In this document: in pieces, positions 5,435 through 5,940 of the stretch | Layout: the number at the start of each line of letters is the position of its first letter | Position numbering within the stretch: the first letter of the stretch is position 1 | NCBI GenBank assembly: GCA_007130445.1 | Contig: SLSM01000135.1 | Coordinates: forward strand, 1 to 5,940 | DNA: 5,940 nucleotides | Origin: Trueperaceae bacterium | GTDB taxonomy: Bacteria; Deinococcota; Deinococci; Deinococcales; Trueperaceae | Direction: 5' to 3' | Position numbers and translations under genes: made by a program | Notes under the pieces: generated by a model | What the model was told of the DNA's origin: nothing | Seen by the model: only the letters and a program-made list of their open reading frames with translations | The model's database searches: none

Positions 5435-5940
5435 TCAGTACAGCGTCGCCAACACCAGCGTCATCACGGCCAGGAACAGCACCGTCATGATGCCGCCGGC
5501 GCGCACGAAATCGCGCACGGTGTAGCCGCCCGGCGTCATGATCAGCGCGTTCACCTGGTGCGTGGGGATGACGAATGCGTTCGAGGTGGCGAGCGCGACG
5601 GTCAAGGCGGCCAGGCGCGGGTCGAGCTGCATCGCCACCGCGATGTTGATCGCCAGCGGCACCAGCAGCACCGTGGCGCCGACGTTCGACATCACCAGCG
5701 AGAACAGCGTCGCCAGCGCGCCGATCACCAGGATCAGGGCCCAGCCCGGCACGTCGCCCACGAGCTGCAGCGTCTGCTGCGCGATCCAGGCGGCCGTGCC
5801 GCTGCGCTCGACGGCCAGACCGAGCGGCAGCAGCGCGGCCAACAGGAACACCGTCTTCCAGCTCACCGCCCGGTAGGCCTCGTCCATGCGCAGCACGCCG
5901 GACACCACCATGCCGATCGCGCCGGTCATCAGCGCCAGCG
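5435..5940 (-). CDS. C-terminal part of an SLC13/DASS-type permease (5' end outside the window)
   Basis: The frame is open from the right edge to the TGA at 5437-5435. The ATG at 5929 is internal, since a hydrophobic helix (LALMTGAIGMVVSG) continues upstream of it. Counting from that methionine, visible family features are WKTVFLLAALLPLGLAVERSG (24-44), an SN-V motif (81-82) inside MSNVGATVLLVP, a second SN-A motif (116-117) in TSNAFVIPTHQVN, then GGYTVRDFVRAGG before a final helix. The paired SN motifs and the closing PGGY...DF.R.G block are typical of sodium:sulfate/dicarboxylate symporters of the SLC13 group, including the versions with internal TrkA-C domains, which would lie upstream of the window. 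It acts in the cytoplasmic membrane, probably taking up an anion; the substrate is unknown. The reductase lies downstream on the same strand but has its own promoter. Confidence 0.85.
   Translation of the reverse strand, partial: LALMTGAIGMVVSGVLRMDEAYRAVSWKTVFLLAALLPLGLAVERSGTAAWIAQQTLQLVGDVPGWALILVIGALATLFSLVMSNVGATVLLVPLAINIAVAMQLDPRLAALTVALATSNAFVIPTHQVNALIMTPGGYTVRDFVRAGGIMTVLFLAVMTLVLATLY

Noticed and set aside
4281..5525. A 414-codon open frame on the plus strand opposite the reductase
   Set aside because: The minus strand encodes a full set of FAD and geranylgeranyl-reductase motifs, while the plus frame is low-complexity Arg/Ala/Gly-rich and crosses the reductase promoter.

Overview
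This is a GC-rich bacterial window with five protein-coding genes, two of them cut by the window edges. GC is strongly enriched at third codon positions. The gene set (GH94 cyclic beta-glucan synthase, KaiC-like ATPase, GGDEF protein, geranylgeranyl-reductase-family flavoprotein, SLC13-type permease) does not fix the phylum. It fits a free-living, high-GC, non-cyanobacterial organism, for example in Actinomycetota, Deinococcota, Chloroflexota or a related metagenomic lineage. No rRNA, tRNA, CRISPR array, transposase or attachment site was seen.

Layout: (1) 1-564, plus strand: C-terminal end of a cyclic beta-1,2-glucan synthase type GH94 protein. (2) 565-657: a structured leader with an imperfect palindrome, a hairpin and a good Shine-Dalgarno. 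(3) 658-2220, plus: a double-domain KaiC-like ATPase starting with GTG. (4) 2186-3115, plus: a degenerate receiver fused to an intact GGDEF domain, overlapping the KaiC-like gene by 35 bases and almost certainly in the same operon. (5) 3116-3295: intergenic region holding a strong candidate promoter. (6) 3296-4165, plus: an unrecognised membrane protein with about eight helices built as two similar four-helix halves. (7) 4128-5339, minus: a geranylgeranyl-reductase-family flavoprotein, tail-to-tail with and overlapping gene 6. (8) 5345-5375: its promoter. (9) 5435-5940, minus: C-terminal part of an SLC13/DASS-type permease running off the right edge.

Two things tie the genes together. The KaiC-like ATPase and the diguanylate cyclase look like a translationally coupled signalling module, in which ATPase state could set c-di-GMP output; this is inference. 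The unknown membrane protein and the reductase converge on each other and are driven by two promoters sharing an unusually detailed composite element: TTGAC, 5 bases, GCGGCCG, 4 or 6 bases, TGCATACTCA. That match points to a common regulator and suggests the two proteins belong to one regulon, perhaps for an isoprenoid lipid, quinone or pigment. The minus-strand copy also implies that the reductase is translated from a leaderless or nearly leaderless GTG start, 39 bases downstream of the longest possible ATG.
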